From assembly GCF_001039355.2 (NCBI RefSeq), contig NW_019775833.1, positions 108,853 to 172,852 of the forward strand: a stretch of DNA of 64,000 nt, written 5' to 3'. The stretch's first letter is position 1. Each line of letters begins with the position of its first letter. Source of the stretch: Lingula anatina. Taxonomy: Eukaryota > Brachiopoda > Lingulata > Lingulida > Lingulidae. Under the pieces are notes generated by a model that did no database searches, was not told the DNA's origin, and saw only the letters and a list, made by a program, of their open reading frames with translations. A program made the translations under genes and the position numbers. Below, in pieces: positions 24,667 to 37,279 of this stretch.

Positions 24667-27600
24667 TTATCCACATTTTCGGAGGCGAATAGAAAGGGTG
24701 GCCCCATATCGCGACATTTTTCTTTGTTCGAATAGTCTGCAGCGATTATGCCCTCCTGTAAATGTGTTGTATCCAATGCAGCGTTCTCTGTCAAAGCATC
24801 GCGTTGCACAAGTACTGTTATCCAAGGAGTACTGAACTGTGTAGTATATGCCAAGATTTTGACCCACTTCTTCTAAGTAACAAGAACCTGAAAAATATAT
24901 GGCATAATCAAATGTACGATATACAAAATCATTTCAGCAGTAATAAACGAAATATCATCATGAAAACATCGTCACTGATTAAGATATACGTGTGAACGTG
25001 ATCCACGGAAGATGATCTATTGAAGCAAAAATATTTGAAAACCATTGTGCGAAAAGAAAAAAAGCAAAGCTGCGTGTGAAATACGTTTTACTTGAGGGTT
25101 GTCTTCTAATTTTAAAAATGTAAAAATAATCTCCTAACTTATGAAAACGATATACTCTCTCACGACGTACTCAGGGCCTCATCCGTGCAGTATCTTCTGT
25201 AGGATATTGCAGAGGGCTCAACGTAGGGACTAAAGCCAAAGTGAAGGCAGTACCCATGGCCATAACCGTAGTCGCTATAATGTATTGTTGCGGTGCAGTG
25301 GAACGTGTTCTCCGCAAGACAAAATGCCTGACAGTCCGCCACGGTATACCCTTTGAAAGACAACAAACGAGTCATTGCGTAAAATATTTTCCTTTAAAAG
25401 ACTGACTATGTTCTTTCTGTGACCTGCTTGTCTAGATTATCCAGTATCAACACAAGTTATCAACAGTTTTAGGTGTAATGAAATAATTAAAACGACCAGA
25501 GAATATGGCAAGATGGAAGACTGAAGATAGAGAAAATTACTTTTTTCTTACCAGTGCCACTAATATCATATTTAGCTAGGGAATTAGAACCATCGGTTGT
25601 GACCATATGATCATATGTATCGAAGGCAGAACAGTTTCCAGCAGCGGCACCAGCTGCATTGGTGGCAGTAGTGGAATAAGCTGAAGTGGTTGTAGTATCT
25701 GGTTGAGCACTGGTTGTGGTAACAACTGCTTCAGACCCGGCTGTTGTGACATCAACTGGTTCAGCCCTGGCTGTTGTGGCAATAACCGGCTGAACCCCGG
25801 CTGTTGTTGCTACCACTGGTTCAGCCCCGGCTGTTGTGGCTACAACTGGTTGAGCCCTGGCTGTTGTGGCTACAACTGCTTGAGCCCCAGCTGTTGTGGA
25901 AATATCTAGAGTGAAAGGGTAAGTTATTGCCCAAGGATTGTTTGCTTATACGAAAAAAATTAACTATACATTGTTTTGGCCTCTAAATTTATACTGACAG
26001 TTGCGTGTTTAACTTATCCTAAATCATAAGAAGGGGTTAGATGCATTTAAATGTTAAATCAACAGGTTCTTTATATTTCAGAAATACGGAATAAACTAGG
26101 CCTATACCAAAAGCACATATTCTATACTATATACTTTACTTTTTGCCATTTCATATCATTTGCTTTGGTTGGGGTGAGGGACATTTGATAAAATATCCTG
26201 TTTTTGAAAATAATAAAATGTAAATCATCTAGTTTACGGTATTCAATAGAAAAGTTACCTTGTGCCGTGTTCCCTTCGGTGACTGCAGATAATGCGGAGA
26301 TTTTGCAAGCCGCCGTGGAATAAATTGCATACTTTCTATGATACTTTCTGCAAGCTCCTCCCGCAAGCACATCGACGCTGTAAAGTTTGCACTTGCTGCC
26401 TGAATTTTTGTATGAAAACGACTGACAGCTAAAAAAAATGGAAATGCAAAATGATAACAACAAATTGTGTGAAAGGCATACAATATGTTACAGGCAAACT
26501 ATATTAAAAGAAAAAAACTCGAAATTTCAGAATTATTTTCTGTAGATCTTTTAGCACCCTATTTAAATCTGTTCAAAAGGATCTATGCGCTTGTAAGTAT
26601 TGAATTTCTCACTTTTGCCGTCTTTAGTAAAACTCATTTGCCCCCATTTCCATTACAAAAGTGACTTGAAAGCTAAAAATTTGAACTTAAAAATTTATTA
26701 ATAGAAACCTGTGGATAGTTTTGGTATTTCTTTACCTTGGTGGTAAAGGCTATGTAGGCCTATGGTATTTCTTTTACAAATAACAAATAGGCCTAAAATG
26801 CATTTCTTTTTTGGAAGTCGCACTAGTAAAATAAATAAGCAAGATTATCAAGTGAAGAAACAACAGTGAAACTGGTCAAAGCTCACAGACACACCTTAAT
26901 TCCAACGCCAAGTAAACCTAGAAAAGCAAACGATTATTTGGTGAGTGCTTTCATTTCCCTTTCTCAGTGACATTATTCAGGGGCCATTCCACGATAGATG
27001 AGGTAAAGAACACACGTTCCTTTATGCAATCAGAAACATCATATCTAAATTCTATTTTTGTGTTGATCTGCCAAATGAATGAAAGATATGTGCAAATCTG
27101 TCGATAGGGATGAAAGGATGCAAGGTACCCGTGAAGCGTTTGTTGTGAGTGAACAAATTTATCCACCGCATCACTGAAATAAGCTATAATTAAGACTATC
27201 GATCGCTGCAAAACGTGGATAAAAGTCATCACCAAAGGCTTAATGGTAAGTTATTATCTGTTTATCATGTTTATGTTAAATTATTTCCTTCTCACTTCAC
27301 TGTGCTTTGGTCTCTGCAACGTCAATATCCCACTTTAGTCCCTGTAACTTATATGGTAAATTGCCAACATTAACAGATCAACTGAATACGATAAAATGAT
27401 GTATAAGCGCGTTTTACATACATAAACACAATGAGTAAGTTATGATGTACCAGTTCACGTAAGTAGACCTAAAGGCATAGAAGATAGTGAATTATTCAAG
27501 CAATATGTACAAGCAATATTAAAGCACCATGAAACTGATTCAAGTTGTATTTTTGACACCTCTTAATTTAATGCTCAGTTAACTTTTTTAAAATCTATTC

Positions 27601-29470
27601 ATTCAAAAATCAGCAAAAACTTTTAAGATGACAACTTGATATGAGCTAAGAATGAAAGAGTATTTCATTTTGACTTAATTCATTCTCATTTTTTTCGATG
27701 TCAACAATATGTCATTATGGTGATAAAAGATTGACGGGGTGCCATCCATCCACGAGTGGTAGACTACGGGGAGAGTTGTTTTTTAACGTTTATTTACCCA
27801 TCATTCCAAATGAGATGCATTCTCTTGAAAAACTGAAGGATCTTTTCCAGAAAAGTTATCGTTTAGCGCCAGAAGTTTTCCGTTACCAGCAAACCTACCA
27901 TTCACATGGATGTGTTTGTATAGCTTAGGCCAGGTCTTACAAGATTTTAATACTAGATTTTAATGAATAGCTTCTCATTGTGTTGCAGAGGATCCTTCGG
28001 CTTCGAAATTTGAATTATATAGCACACGAGTTGCATGAGCTTAGCACTCAAGAGTAACTGCAAAATGTGATGCTCTTTCAGTGAGTCTTCTACTGCTTGT
28101 ATCTGCGATTGGATGCATGTATAAAGAAGTTACCAAACAATAAAATCATCTAAATGTCTAATACAATATATGCAGCATCGTCGTTTCGCTTTTGATTTCG
28201 CTTATATGATTATCTTTACTTTACATGTTTTTAATATTTTTCATATTTAGGGTTGTTTTTATTGGATCTTAAAACTCATTTTAGAATAAGTATGAATTAA
28301 GTCAAATCCTTTAAAGGGATAACAACCGTTCGTACGATATCCATATTTCACAATAAATACATTGTAAATAACTCATAGAAATACAATGAATTCTATTTTA
28401 CCCCCAAAACGGCGGTTAACACAATTGTTTTCTAATTTCTGCTTGCCATCACATCACGCGACCTCCATAGATGGCTACACTCTGTAATAATCTCTTTAGA
28501 GATTATAACAAAAAACCAAACATTTTAGTAAAAAAAAACAGACTTATTTTGAATGTGGGAATGGATTCATTTACCATTGGTAAGTATGGGAAAATTGTTC
28601 TTTACCCCAGGAAAATTCATTTTTTGGCCAAAATGAACAGTTGTCATCTCTTTAAGCGATAAAGCGGTAATTGCATAACATAGTCGTTTATTCCTTTACG
28701 ACAGCTTGTAAGCACTTCTTGGTCTGTACACGAATGACTGGTCAGATATATCTCTCATGTAAGTGTTAATAAGTGAAAAAAAGAGCAAGTCAAATTTGCC
28801 ATACTTTATGACAAAATAAAACAAAGAAAAAACTTATTACACCAAATTGATTTGGTTTCATCTACAAAGAATGAAGCTCGTCCATAAAATCTGCGCGCAA
28901 TATCCTCTCCCAAAAAAGACAAATACCCAAAATGTATGTTAAAATGCATGCAAAAGTCAACTTGCCTTTCGTCTTGTCCACACCTTTGCATGCAGTACAT
29001 AACAGTTGCATCGTTGATCACTGTTAGCAATTGGTTACTGTGTCCATCCGCGGTGCAGTCTTGTAGCTTACAGAACTGTCGACACCCATGTACTACTGTG
29101 CCAGTGAGCAATACAACGGCAGAGAGGACTAAAATATGGGAATTACATACACATAAGACCCACATACATTTACTTAGGTGTCAAACTGATATGTTTTAAA
29201 ATTATACTTCTATCTGCCAATGTGATGGACATCAAAAACAAAATGAATGAGAGATTTAAGTCTAATACAAAGAAGAAGAAAAATGATAAATGAACATTAA
29301 CTGTTTCTAGATAAGATCACGTATGCATGAGACGCACATGGCTTGTTTCATCGAAAGGGGGTTAATCCTATTATAACAACGATTTCTTAAAAGTAAACTT
29401 GCATGTTAAAATCAAATCTGTGCAACGTTCTTGCATAACACTTACCCAACAGCGGAGCGCTGAGACGCAT
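24667..29470 (-). CDS. Secreted PAN/Apple-mucin protein, gene 1, six exons, 370 aa
   Basis: Exons in order: 29446-29470, 28966-29128, 26259-26428, 25552-25905, 25171-25350, 24667-24887; total 1113 nt, one open frame. The 8-residue first exon (MRLSAPLL) plus VLSAVVLLTGTVVHG forms a signal peptide, with cleavage likely before C24. Residues 24-119 are a PAN/Apple-like module (CRQFCKLQDC, then CMQRCGQDESCQSFSYK and CKLYSV). Residues ~122-209 are a Thr/Pro/Ala-rich 10-residue repeat region, probably O-glycosylated. Residues 210-297 (NCSAF to CTDEALS) and 298-370 (SCYLEEVGQNL to LRKCG) are two more Cys-rich PAN-like modules. The exon 2 donor is GC (GAAAG|GCAAGT); the GT four bases further on would break the frame. 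PAN modules bind proteins or sugars, so an extracellular or mucus role is plausible; the actual function is unknown. Confidence 0.83.
25690..25902 (-). repeat. 30-bp minisatellite encoding TTAGxQPVVA repeats (gene 1)
   Basis: Roughly six to seven in-frame 30-bp units in PAN exon 4. Because exon 4 is bounded by phase-1 introns on both sides, units can be gained or lost without affecting the rest of the protein. Confidence 0.85.
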
Positions 29471-30647
29471 TTTAGACACAGTGTAATCACAGTCAAGATC
29501 AAAACTGATGTTTTTTCCTTCGGCGCCCGAGTTTTAGACACCACACGAGTAACTGGATGCAAATTTCCTTTTCCTTGAGACAAAACAATATGAATTGATC
29601 ATAACTCCCTAAGCCCCACTAGTGGCCACCGCCTCGTCCACTAATGGTCATCTTCCTGTGCTTTTTATCGATCTAGTCAAGGACCTAACACAAATAAACA
29701 GACGGTCAACGGAGTGTATGATTCCTGCCTTCTGCCCTTCAGGTGTGCATGCAATCACTACGTAAATTGTGGAGTTGTTTATTGCGTTTTATAACTACCA
29801 CGCGACTTGTTAGTTTAATCTATTTATCAGACTATCATTGAAATTTGTCTCGTTTATTGATTGTCGTTGACTGAATGGCCATGAAAATAATTGCATGAAT
29901 GAACACTTTTTTAAATTGGTAGTTATCTATGTGTACATTTTGCAGTAAGAAAATATACTCTCTGCTGGACGTTATATATAGCATAGTGCGAAAGTACAAA
30001 CAATACATGGCTATTTATTCTATAAAGTAGAAGGTCAGTAAAATAATTCCAACCCGAAGAATAACGCATAATTAACAAGTTATAAATAATATTTTATCAT
30101 TACATTTATTTAAGATAGTAAGATACAGAGTCGTACTGGTTTTTATAAATATTATGTTAAAAGTTGTATTAAATCTAACATTGCATAAAACTATTTCATT
30201 AAGAGCTCTTTGAAGTGTGGTCTCTTTCCAAAAATAATCCAATGTTGACAAAATAGTCGCACTGTATACACATCCTTATCTCAACACATCTAAAAAAAAC
30301 TAAATCTTTATGTATGTAACTTGTACAGTATAATCTTATTCGAGTTGCAAAGTGAAAGTAATCAGTATCGTCTAATTTTTCCACTCTCCGAGAGAACCTA
30401 GAAAGTGAAATTGATTAGAGTATGTGGAGTTTAAACGGTTGAATTCTGGTTGATTTTTAGTGGCCGTTATAACTGAAGTGTTGGATATTACTTATTTTTC
30501 ATTCACTTAGGACCAAGACCCGTGATTTGGTGGGATCAAGGTCGAGAGCAGGCCACTTTGTGCAAGGAGTGTGTAGATGCGTTTGAGTATCTTGTCTTTG
30601 CTTATACGTTGGCGTATCTTCACGCATTTTTTCAACTGTGGAAGTTT
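29471..30647. other. Intergenic DNA between PAN genes 1 and 2
   Basis: Holds the upstream region of gene 1 (on the minus strand), including a block conserved with the other two genes, and the 3' flank of gene 2. No further exon seen. Confidence 0.6.
29662..29760 (-). promoter_or_regulatory. Conserved upstream block of PAN gene 1
   Basis: A 20-base motif at 29740-29759 (AGTGATTGCATGCACACCTG on the minus strand) lies 270-289 bases upstream of the ATG. A TATA-like TCGATAAAAA at 29662-29671 lies about 192 bases upstream. Both recur at the same distance upstream of genes 2 and 3, while nearby sequence has drifted. The promoter role is inferred from conservation and position. Confidence 0.5.
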
Positions 30648-33600
30648 TTATCCACATTTGCGTACGCGAATAGAGAGAGTGGCCTCCGATCGAGAATTTT
30701 TTCTTTGTTCGAAAATCCGGCAGAGATTGTACGTTGTAAATGTGCTGTATCCAACGCAGCGTTCTTTGTTAAGGCACTGTGAGGCACAAGAACTGTTACC
30801 CACCGTGTACTGAAGTGTGTAATATGCGGAAAGATTTTGACCCAATTCTTCTAAGTAACAGGAACCTGAAAAGAAATTATGTATGGCAATGTCAGAGTTT
30901 GTCAGATTATATCTGAACACTGATTAAAATAATTACATTTTCAAGCAAGATTATTTGAAAACCATCAAAAAAAAAAAAAAAAAAAAGCACGCTAAATACG
31001 TTTATTTTATAAAGAATGTAAAACTAAATATCCATCTAAAACAACGAAAACAGTTGCTTCTCAATAACAACGAAGTATCTTAACAGACGTACTTAGAGCC
31101 TCATCCGTGCAGTATTTTCTATAGGAAATTACATAATTCTCTGTGTAGGGAACGTAACCAAATAGTTGGCAATAGCCGAGGCCATAGCCATAGTCGCTAA
31201 AGTGATTCGCTGCGGTGCAGTAGAAGGTGTTCTCCACGAGACAAAACGCCTGACAGTCCTCCACGGTATGCCCTTTAGAGAAAAAACCAACAAAGCGTTG
31301 CATTTAAATACACAAAACAAAAGACGCAGGTGTGCAAAATACAATTGTCTTTAAAAAAACTGACAGTGCTTTTTTTATCCAAGTTGTAGCAAGTAATCTA
31401 CATATTCAATAATATTTACGGCAGATTATCCAACATCAAGGCAAACCAAACACATAGCACGCCAGTAATAACATTTTGGTGTAATATGATTTAAGGTTTA
31501 AGAATATGGTAAAATAGAAAACTGCCGATAGAAAAAAATTAAACTTCACTTACCAATGCCACCAGGATCATGTTTGGCAAGGGATGTAGAGCCATCGTAT
31601 GTGATATGGTTGTCATACCTGATGAAGGCAGAACAGTTTCCAGCAGAGACATCAGCTACAATGGTGGCAGTAGTGGGACAAGCTGAAGTAGTAGTAGCAT
31701 CTGGTTGAGCTCCGGCTGTTGTGGTAACAATTGGTTGACCCCCGGCTGTTGTGGCGACAACTGGTTGAGGACCGGCTGTTGTGGCGACAACTGGTTGAGG
31801 ACCAGCTGTTGTGGCGACAACTGGTTGACCCCCGGCCGTTGTGGCGACAACTGGTTGAGGACCGGCTGTTGTGTCGACAACTGGTTGAGGACCGGCTGTT
31901 GTGGCGACAACTGGTTGACCCCCGGCTGTTGTGGCGACAACTGGTTGACCCCCGGCCGTTGTGGTGACAACTGGTAGAGCCCAGGCTGTTGTGGCAACAA
32001 CTGGTTGAGTCCCTGCTTTTGTGGCATCAACTGGTTGAGTCCCTGCTTTTGTGGTGACAACTGGTTGAGCCCCGGCTGTTGTGGCAATGACCGGTTGAGC
32101 TCCGGCTGTTGTGGCATCAACTGGTTGAGGTCCGGCTGTTGTGGAAATATCTAGAGTAAAAGAGTGAAATTTGTTCCCCCAGGATTGTTTTCTCAAACAA
32201 AAGAAATCGAAACTACATTGGTCTGAATTAGATAGATATATAAACAGTTGCACGTTTTACGTATTCTAAATCATAAGGAAGGGGGAGGCTCATTTTGTAA
32301 AATACCCTGTTTTTGAAAAGAACAAAATGCAAAATCCTTTGGCTGTTGGTTTTCAACAGGCCAGTACTCCGTAGCAAAGTAAAACAAACACATGGCCTCG
32401 CACATCATCAATGCAGTTAAGACGTCGATTACGTCAAAGCCAATTCAAAAATACGCATCATAATTTTTATCAAAATATTCAAATACTATAAAATTGTGAT
32501 GTTTGCAACGTTTATAATGTTCCTACGCAAATTAATTAACTTTTTTTGGTAAATAACTCCTTGTCTAGTGCACTTTGATTATATCAAGTTGCGTTTGTTT
32601 TGTCGGAATCCCAAACCCTCCTGGAACCTACAACTAACCATTTTACATTTACGTAATATGTAAACATTCACCTTGTGCCGTGTGTCCTTTCGTGACTGGA
32701 GATACTGCGGAGGTTTTGCAAGCCGCCGTAGAATAAATTGCATATTGTGTATTATATTTTCTGCAAGTTCCTCCCGCAAGCACATCGACGTTGTAAAGTT
32801 TGCATTTGCTGGCTGATTGTTTATATGAAAACGACTGACAGCTAAAAATGCAAAAGCAAAATGATAATGAAAATTAAATAAAAGACATACAGTACGAGTT
32901 ATGGCCTATAGCTAAGAATTTCTGAAAAATTTAGCATTATTTTCTGTGGGCCTTTCAGCAAGTTATAGAGTCTACCTTATTCAAAACCGTTAAGAAAAAT
33001 TCCGATTTATTGATTCGTTTATAAGTTACAAATTTCATTTTATCCGTCATAAAAGAAATTCATTAGCCCCAACTTCCATTACGTAAATAAATTAAAAGCT
33101 AAAAGATTGGACTTAAATGGCTTTATAGATAGAAACCTTTGAATAGTTTTGGGGTTTCTTTACCTTGGTGGTTACGAAAAAAGCGATGGTATTTCTTTTA
33201 TAAATGTAAAAAATTGCAATTACAACCAAACCTCTTGTCTCTTTTGTAAGAAAGTCGCATAAGTAAAAATATTAACAAGATTCACAAGTTTAGTAACGAC
33301 AGATTTTGGTCAAATTTCACATTGTGTTCTTCCTATTTAGTGACACATATCTTTATTCAAATTCCTTATAAACTTAGAAATATGTAAACGATTATTTTCT
33401 TAATATAGTCTACTACTGACATTTAAAAAAAGTTTAAGGTTATTTAATGAATAAAAAAGCAATTTTTAAATCCCGTTTCATTTTTATTTAAGAGTGAGTT
33501 TTACAATATGACCTAAACGTCTCACCAGACTCAAAATCTACGTCACAAAAGAATTTTGTCAGAAATGTGAAGATTTGCCATAATCATGCACAAAGCAAAA

Positions 33601-36180
33601 CAATTGATATTGATATTGCACCCATAAGATGTGTGCAATACTAGGAAAATGCAATGTAATTCGCACTGACAAAACAATATCAAGTTTTCTTTTCCTCGGT
33701 GATATTATACAAGGGCCATTACGCGATAGTTGAGGTAAAGAACACGTTTCTTTATACAAACGGAGAACTCGTCTCTAAATTCGATATATGCGTCGACAAT
33801 ATGTGTTGATCTGTTAAATGATACAGTGAATTAAAGTTTGTTCATGTCTGTCGATAGGGATGCAAGTTATTTTCATTCTATTTCAAAAACAAATTGGTGT
33901 TTGTGGAGATGCAAGACACCAGGTGAAGCGTATGTGACGAGTGATCAAACTCAGCCACCGCATCAATCTAATGTGCACTGAAATGTACTATAATAGAGAA
34001 TATCGATTGCTGCAAAACACAGATAAAAGTTTGCGCAAAAAGCTTCATGGGACAGTAAGTTATTATCTGTTTATCCTGTTCATTTTAAATTACTTCCTTC
34101 CTTCTGTGTTTTGGCCTCTGTTACTACAATGTGCTTTTAGAAACTTTAACCAATATGGAAGATTACCAACACAAACAGATCAATTGAATGTGATAAAATG
34201 ATGCATAAGCTCGATTTGCATGAATAACGCAAGAGTCAAATGTAACGAAACTACCAGGGAGACCATGCAAAGAACTGATTTTATATCCAGTAGTGTTTAA
34301 GTCAGGGTTTTAATTCATTTGTTTGTTATACGTAATAAACAGTGAAATTTATTCAAGCTTTTTTATAAGTTAAAAGTTAATGTAGACTGGGGTAAAAGAA
34401 AATTGGCAATCGGTTTCTTTGACATCGAACAAGCAAACATTATGGACCTCGAGAATGTTGGTCTTAAACTATAAGTCTCCCATCATCATTAAAAGATTTG
34501 GGGGAACGTGAAAATTTGCAAAATTTAAAGAAAATAGCTCTTGTGATGTGTAGTAGAGGATCCATCTGTAAATTGTGAGTCGCCAAGAGTTCCGTGAGCT
34601 TAATGCTCGAGTGTAGCTGCAGAATTTGATGCTTTTACAGTACATCTTCTTTGGTAGTTTTCCGCGATTGAATACCTGTATAAAAAACTCATTACCTCCG
34701 CCAAGGAGGTTATGTTTTTGGTTCCGTTAGTTTGTCTGTCTGTCTGTCTGTTAGCAACATTACAGAAAAAGTTATGGACCGATTCTGATGACATTTTCAG
34801 GAACTGTCAGAAGTGGGCCAAGGAACAGATGAATAGTTTTTGGTGGTGATCCAAATCAATAATCAATCAATAATCAGTAATTCGGATCAATAATCAATCA
34901 ATAATAAAAAATATCGAACATTTAGGGGTGAAACGGCATTGGGTGGAGCCTTTGCGCTCTCGGAGTGCTTTTCTAGTTAAACAATAAAACTATCCAAATG
35001 TCTAATAGAGCATCTTTGTTTCGCTCTTAATTTATAATAATAATAATAATTTATTGAGCACATGAAATGAGTGTACATTTATAGGCTCTCTACACTACTA
35101 ATTATAATATACTTAAGTTTAAATACATGTACATAGTAATAATAAAGTTAAAGTATAATACCAGGTGTTATCTCAATTTGGATAGCTTAATTTTGCTTTA
35201 ATTATTCTATTCTGTAAATGTTTCGTTTTTTTTATTATAATTTTTTAGTTGTTTAAATGCATCTTGAAATCGCATTTATGTTAAACACTTAAGCGGTAAA
35301 TGCATAAAATAAGCAGTTATTAGGCTACCAAGCAAAGTCAGTTTTAGTTTATATACGAACGACTGGTCAGATAGTTCTATTAAGTTAGTATTGATTACAC
35401 TTGAATGCAGGGGCAATTCATAACAAATAAAAAATATTGATCATGTATTCATCAACTTATTACTAAATGAAAAACTAAAAGATAAAAAGAAATTTTGAAC
35501 TATGTGATAAACACGTTTGCCATAACTTATGACAATAAAACAAAGAAAATATAATCTTATTATACCAAACTGGTTCGGTTTCATCTTTAAAGAATAAAGC
35601 TTTGCGCGCAATGTACTCTTTTCTTAAAGGCCCACTACCGAAATGTAAGCTAAGATATAAGCCAACTTGCCTTTCGTCTTGTCCACACCTTTGCATGCAA
35701 TCTATCACAGTTGCATCGTGGATCACTTCCAGCAATTGGTCACCGTTTCCATCTGTGGTGCAGTCTTGTAGCTTACAGAACTTTCGACACCCATGTACTA
35801 CGGTGCCACAAAGCAATACAACGGCAAAAGGGACTAAAATACAGCAATGACACCCGTGTAAGACCCGCATACGTTCGCGTAGGTATCAAAAAGATGTTTT
35901 AACATTATATTTCTATTTACCAATATGAAAGTGGCATTAGGAACTAAAGGGGTGTGAGATTTAAATCCGATATAAAAGTTTCACGAAGCAAAAATGGTAA
36001 ATGAACATGAACTGTTTCTAGGTAAGGTCAAGTAAGAATGAACCGCTCATGGCTTGTTCATCGAAAGGGATTTTAATATTGCCAAATTAGCTATTTGTTG
36101 AAAGAAAACTCGCATTCTAAATCAAATCTGTGCAACCTTCTTGCATCACACTTACCCATCAACGTAGCACTGAGACGCAT
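30648..36180 (-). CDS. Secreted PAN/Apple-mucin protein, gene 2, six exons, 450 aa
   Basis: Exons: 36156-36180, 35671-35833, 32672-32841, 31554-32150, 31093-31272, 30648-30865; total 1353 nt, open throughout. Architecture is that of gene 1: signal peptide (MRLSATLM plus VPFAVVLLCGTVVHG), a PAN module split over exons 2 and 3, a repeat exon, then two PAN-like modules ending RKCG. Exon 4 is 243 nt longer than in gene 1 because the 10-residue Thr/Pro repeat has about 15 units. Exon 2 again ends at a GC donor (GAAAG|GCAAGT). Exon 6 is one codon shorter than in gene 1. Intron 2 holds a lineage-specific insertion (34692-34979) absent from the homologous intron of gene 1. No defects seen; function unknown. 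Confidence 0.83.
31690..32147 (-). repeat. Expanded 30-bp minisatellite (about 15 units) in PAN gene 2
   Basis: Units code TTAG(G/P/A)QPVVA. The middle units are almost identical, suggesting recent homogenisation, and the outer ones (TKAGTQPVDA, TTAWALPVVT) are diverged. The repeat has no stop in several other frames on both strands, which gives long spurious frames here. Confidence 0.93.
34692..34979. mobile_element. Short interspersed element of a widespread animal family
   Basis: Starts CCTCCGCCAAGGAGGTTATG and ends with GCGCTCTCGGAGTGC plus TTTTCTAGTTA, a pattern I recognise from many invertebrate and fish genomes. The homologous intron of gene 1 lacks it between otherwise matching flanks (near 17930 and 28140). 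It contains a short TCTG run and ATCAATAA repeats. No coding capacity. Confidence 0.7.
35036..35059. repeat. (TAA)n microsatellite
   Basis: About seven TAA units in intron 2 of PAN gene 2. Confidence 0.85.
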
Positions 36181-36373
36181 TTTAGACGCAGTGTACAAAT
36201 TAAAGCCACAATTAAAACTGGCGTCTTTCTTTCGGCAATCGAAATTTAGGCACCACACAACGGGTAATTGGATGCAAATTTCCTTTTCCTTGAGACAGAA
36301 CAAAATTAATTGATTACCGCATAAGTACAAACAGTGGTCGCAACCTCGGCCACTTATGGCTATCTTCTTGCGG

Positions 36374-36471
36374 TTTTTATCGATCTTGTCAAAGACCTAA
36401 CTCAAATGAAAGGCCGTCAGCGGAGCGTGTGATTTCTGACTTCTGCCCTTCAGGTGTGCATGCAATCACTA
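36374..36471 (-). promoter_or_regulatory. Conserved upstream block of PAN gene 2
   Basis: Same 20-base motif at 36451-36470 (271-290 bases before the ATG) and the same TCGATAAAAA at 36374-36383 (about -194). Confidence 0.5.
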
Positions 36472-37279
36472 TATTAATTGTGTTGATTTGGTCATGGAAT
36501 CACCGCGTCTTGTTAGTTAAATCTATTTAATAGAATATCATTGAAATTTGTATCTTGCGTATAATGAGAATTTCAGTCCAATATTTACTTCGTTGACTTG
36601 AATGACCATGAAATATGAGCGTAAAGATGAACACTTACTTAAATGATATTTATCTATGTGTACATTATACAATAATAAAAGATACTTTCTGCTTGACAAT
36701 TTGTATGACAAAGTACAAATAATGCATGGCTTTTTCGCCGATACAGTAAAAAGTAGGTAAGAATAATTCCAAACTGATAAATTATGTTTTTAAACATAAA
36801 AAATTCTGACAATTCTGACAATTAAAATGAACATTGTAAATACTATTATTATTATATTGGATAGTAAGATGCAAAGTCGTACTGGTTTTTATACACAGAT
36901 ATTATGTAAAACAATTTAAGTATAGAATCTCACATTACCTCACATTCTCACATGGAATAATGCTATTTTCATTTAGAATTCTTTGAAGCCTGATCTTTTT
37001 CAAAAAAAAAAAAAAATAATAATAAAATAAAAAAATAATCCAAATCACGCAAGTTTTAAAGGCTGTATGTTGACAAAATAGTGGCACTGTACACATTTTC
37101 TCATCTGATCAAATCTAAAAAATCTTTTGTAATATTCTTATAATATTCTTATGTACATTAAAATCCAATTCAAGTCTCCTTAAAGTTATGGAGTGAAAGT
37201 AATCTATATCATCTATAAACAGATGTATAAAAAGGCTCATCACTTTTGTGGATGATAATAGGTAAAATACTCTTATGCC

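Larger units (their letters stand above)
18411..28635. repeat. Duplicated block, copy 2 (likely haplotype 2)
   Basis: Collinear with 9382-18408. It starts in mid-intron of the HECT gene with no promoter or exons 1-18, and runs without a break into exon 2 and exon 1 of the PAN gene beyond 28635. It carries two insertions absent from copy 1 (18792-19476 and 19843-20529) and lacks the 168-bp MITE of copy 1. Confidence 0.92.

Noticed and set aside
28806-29165. PAN gene 1 starting at an ATG at 29165 (MWVLCVCNSH)
   Set aside because: An acceptor (TTTTAG) lies just inside this frame, and an 8-codon first exon at 29446-29470 joins in phase to make a better signal peptide. The same exon pair exists in genes 2 and 3.
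31656-32120. Long open frames on both strands through the repeat of PAN gene 2 (QQPGLNQLSPQ-like, CCGDNWLRTG-like)
   Set aside because: A 30-bp repeat without stops is open in several frames. Only the frame that joins splice-compatible exons on both sides is real.
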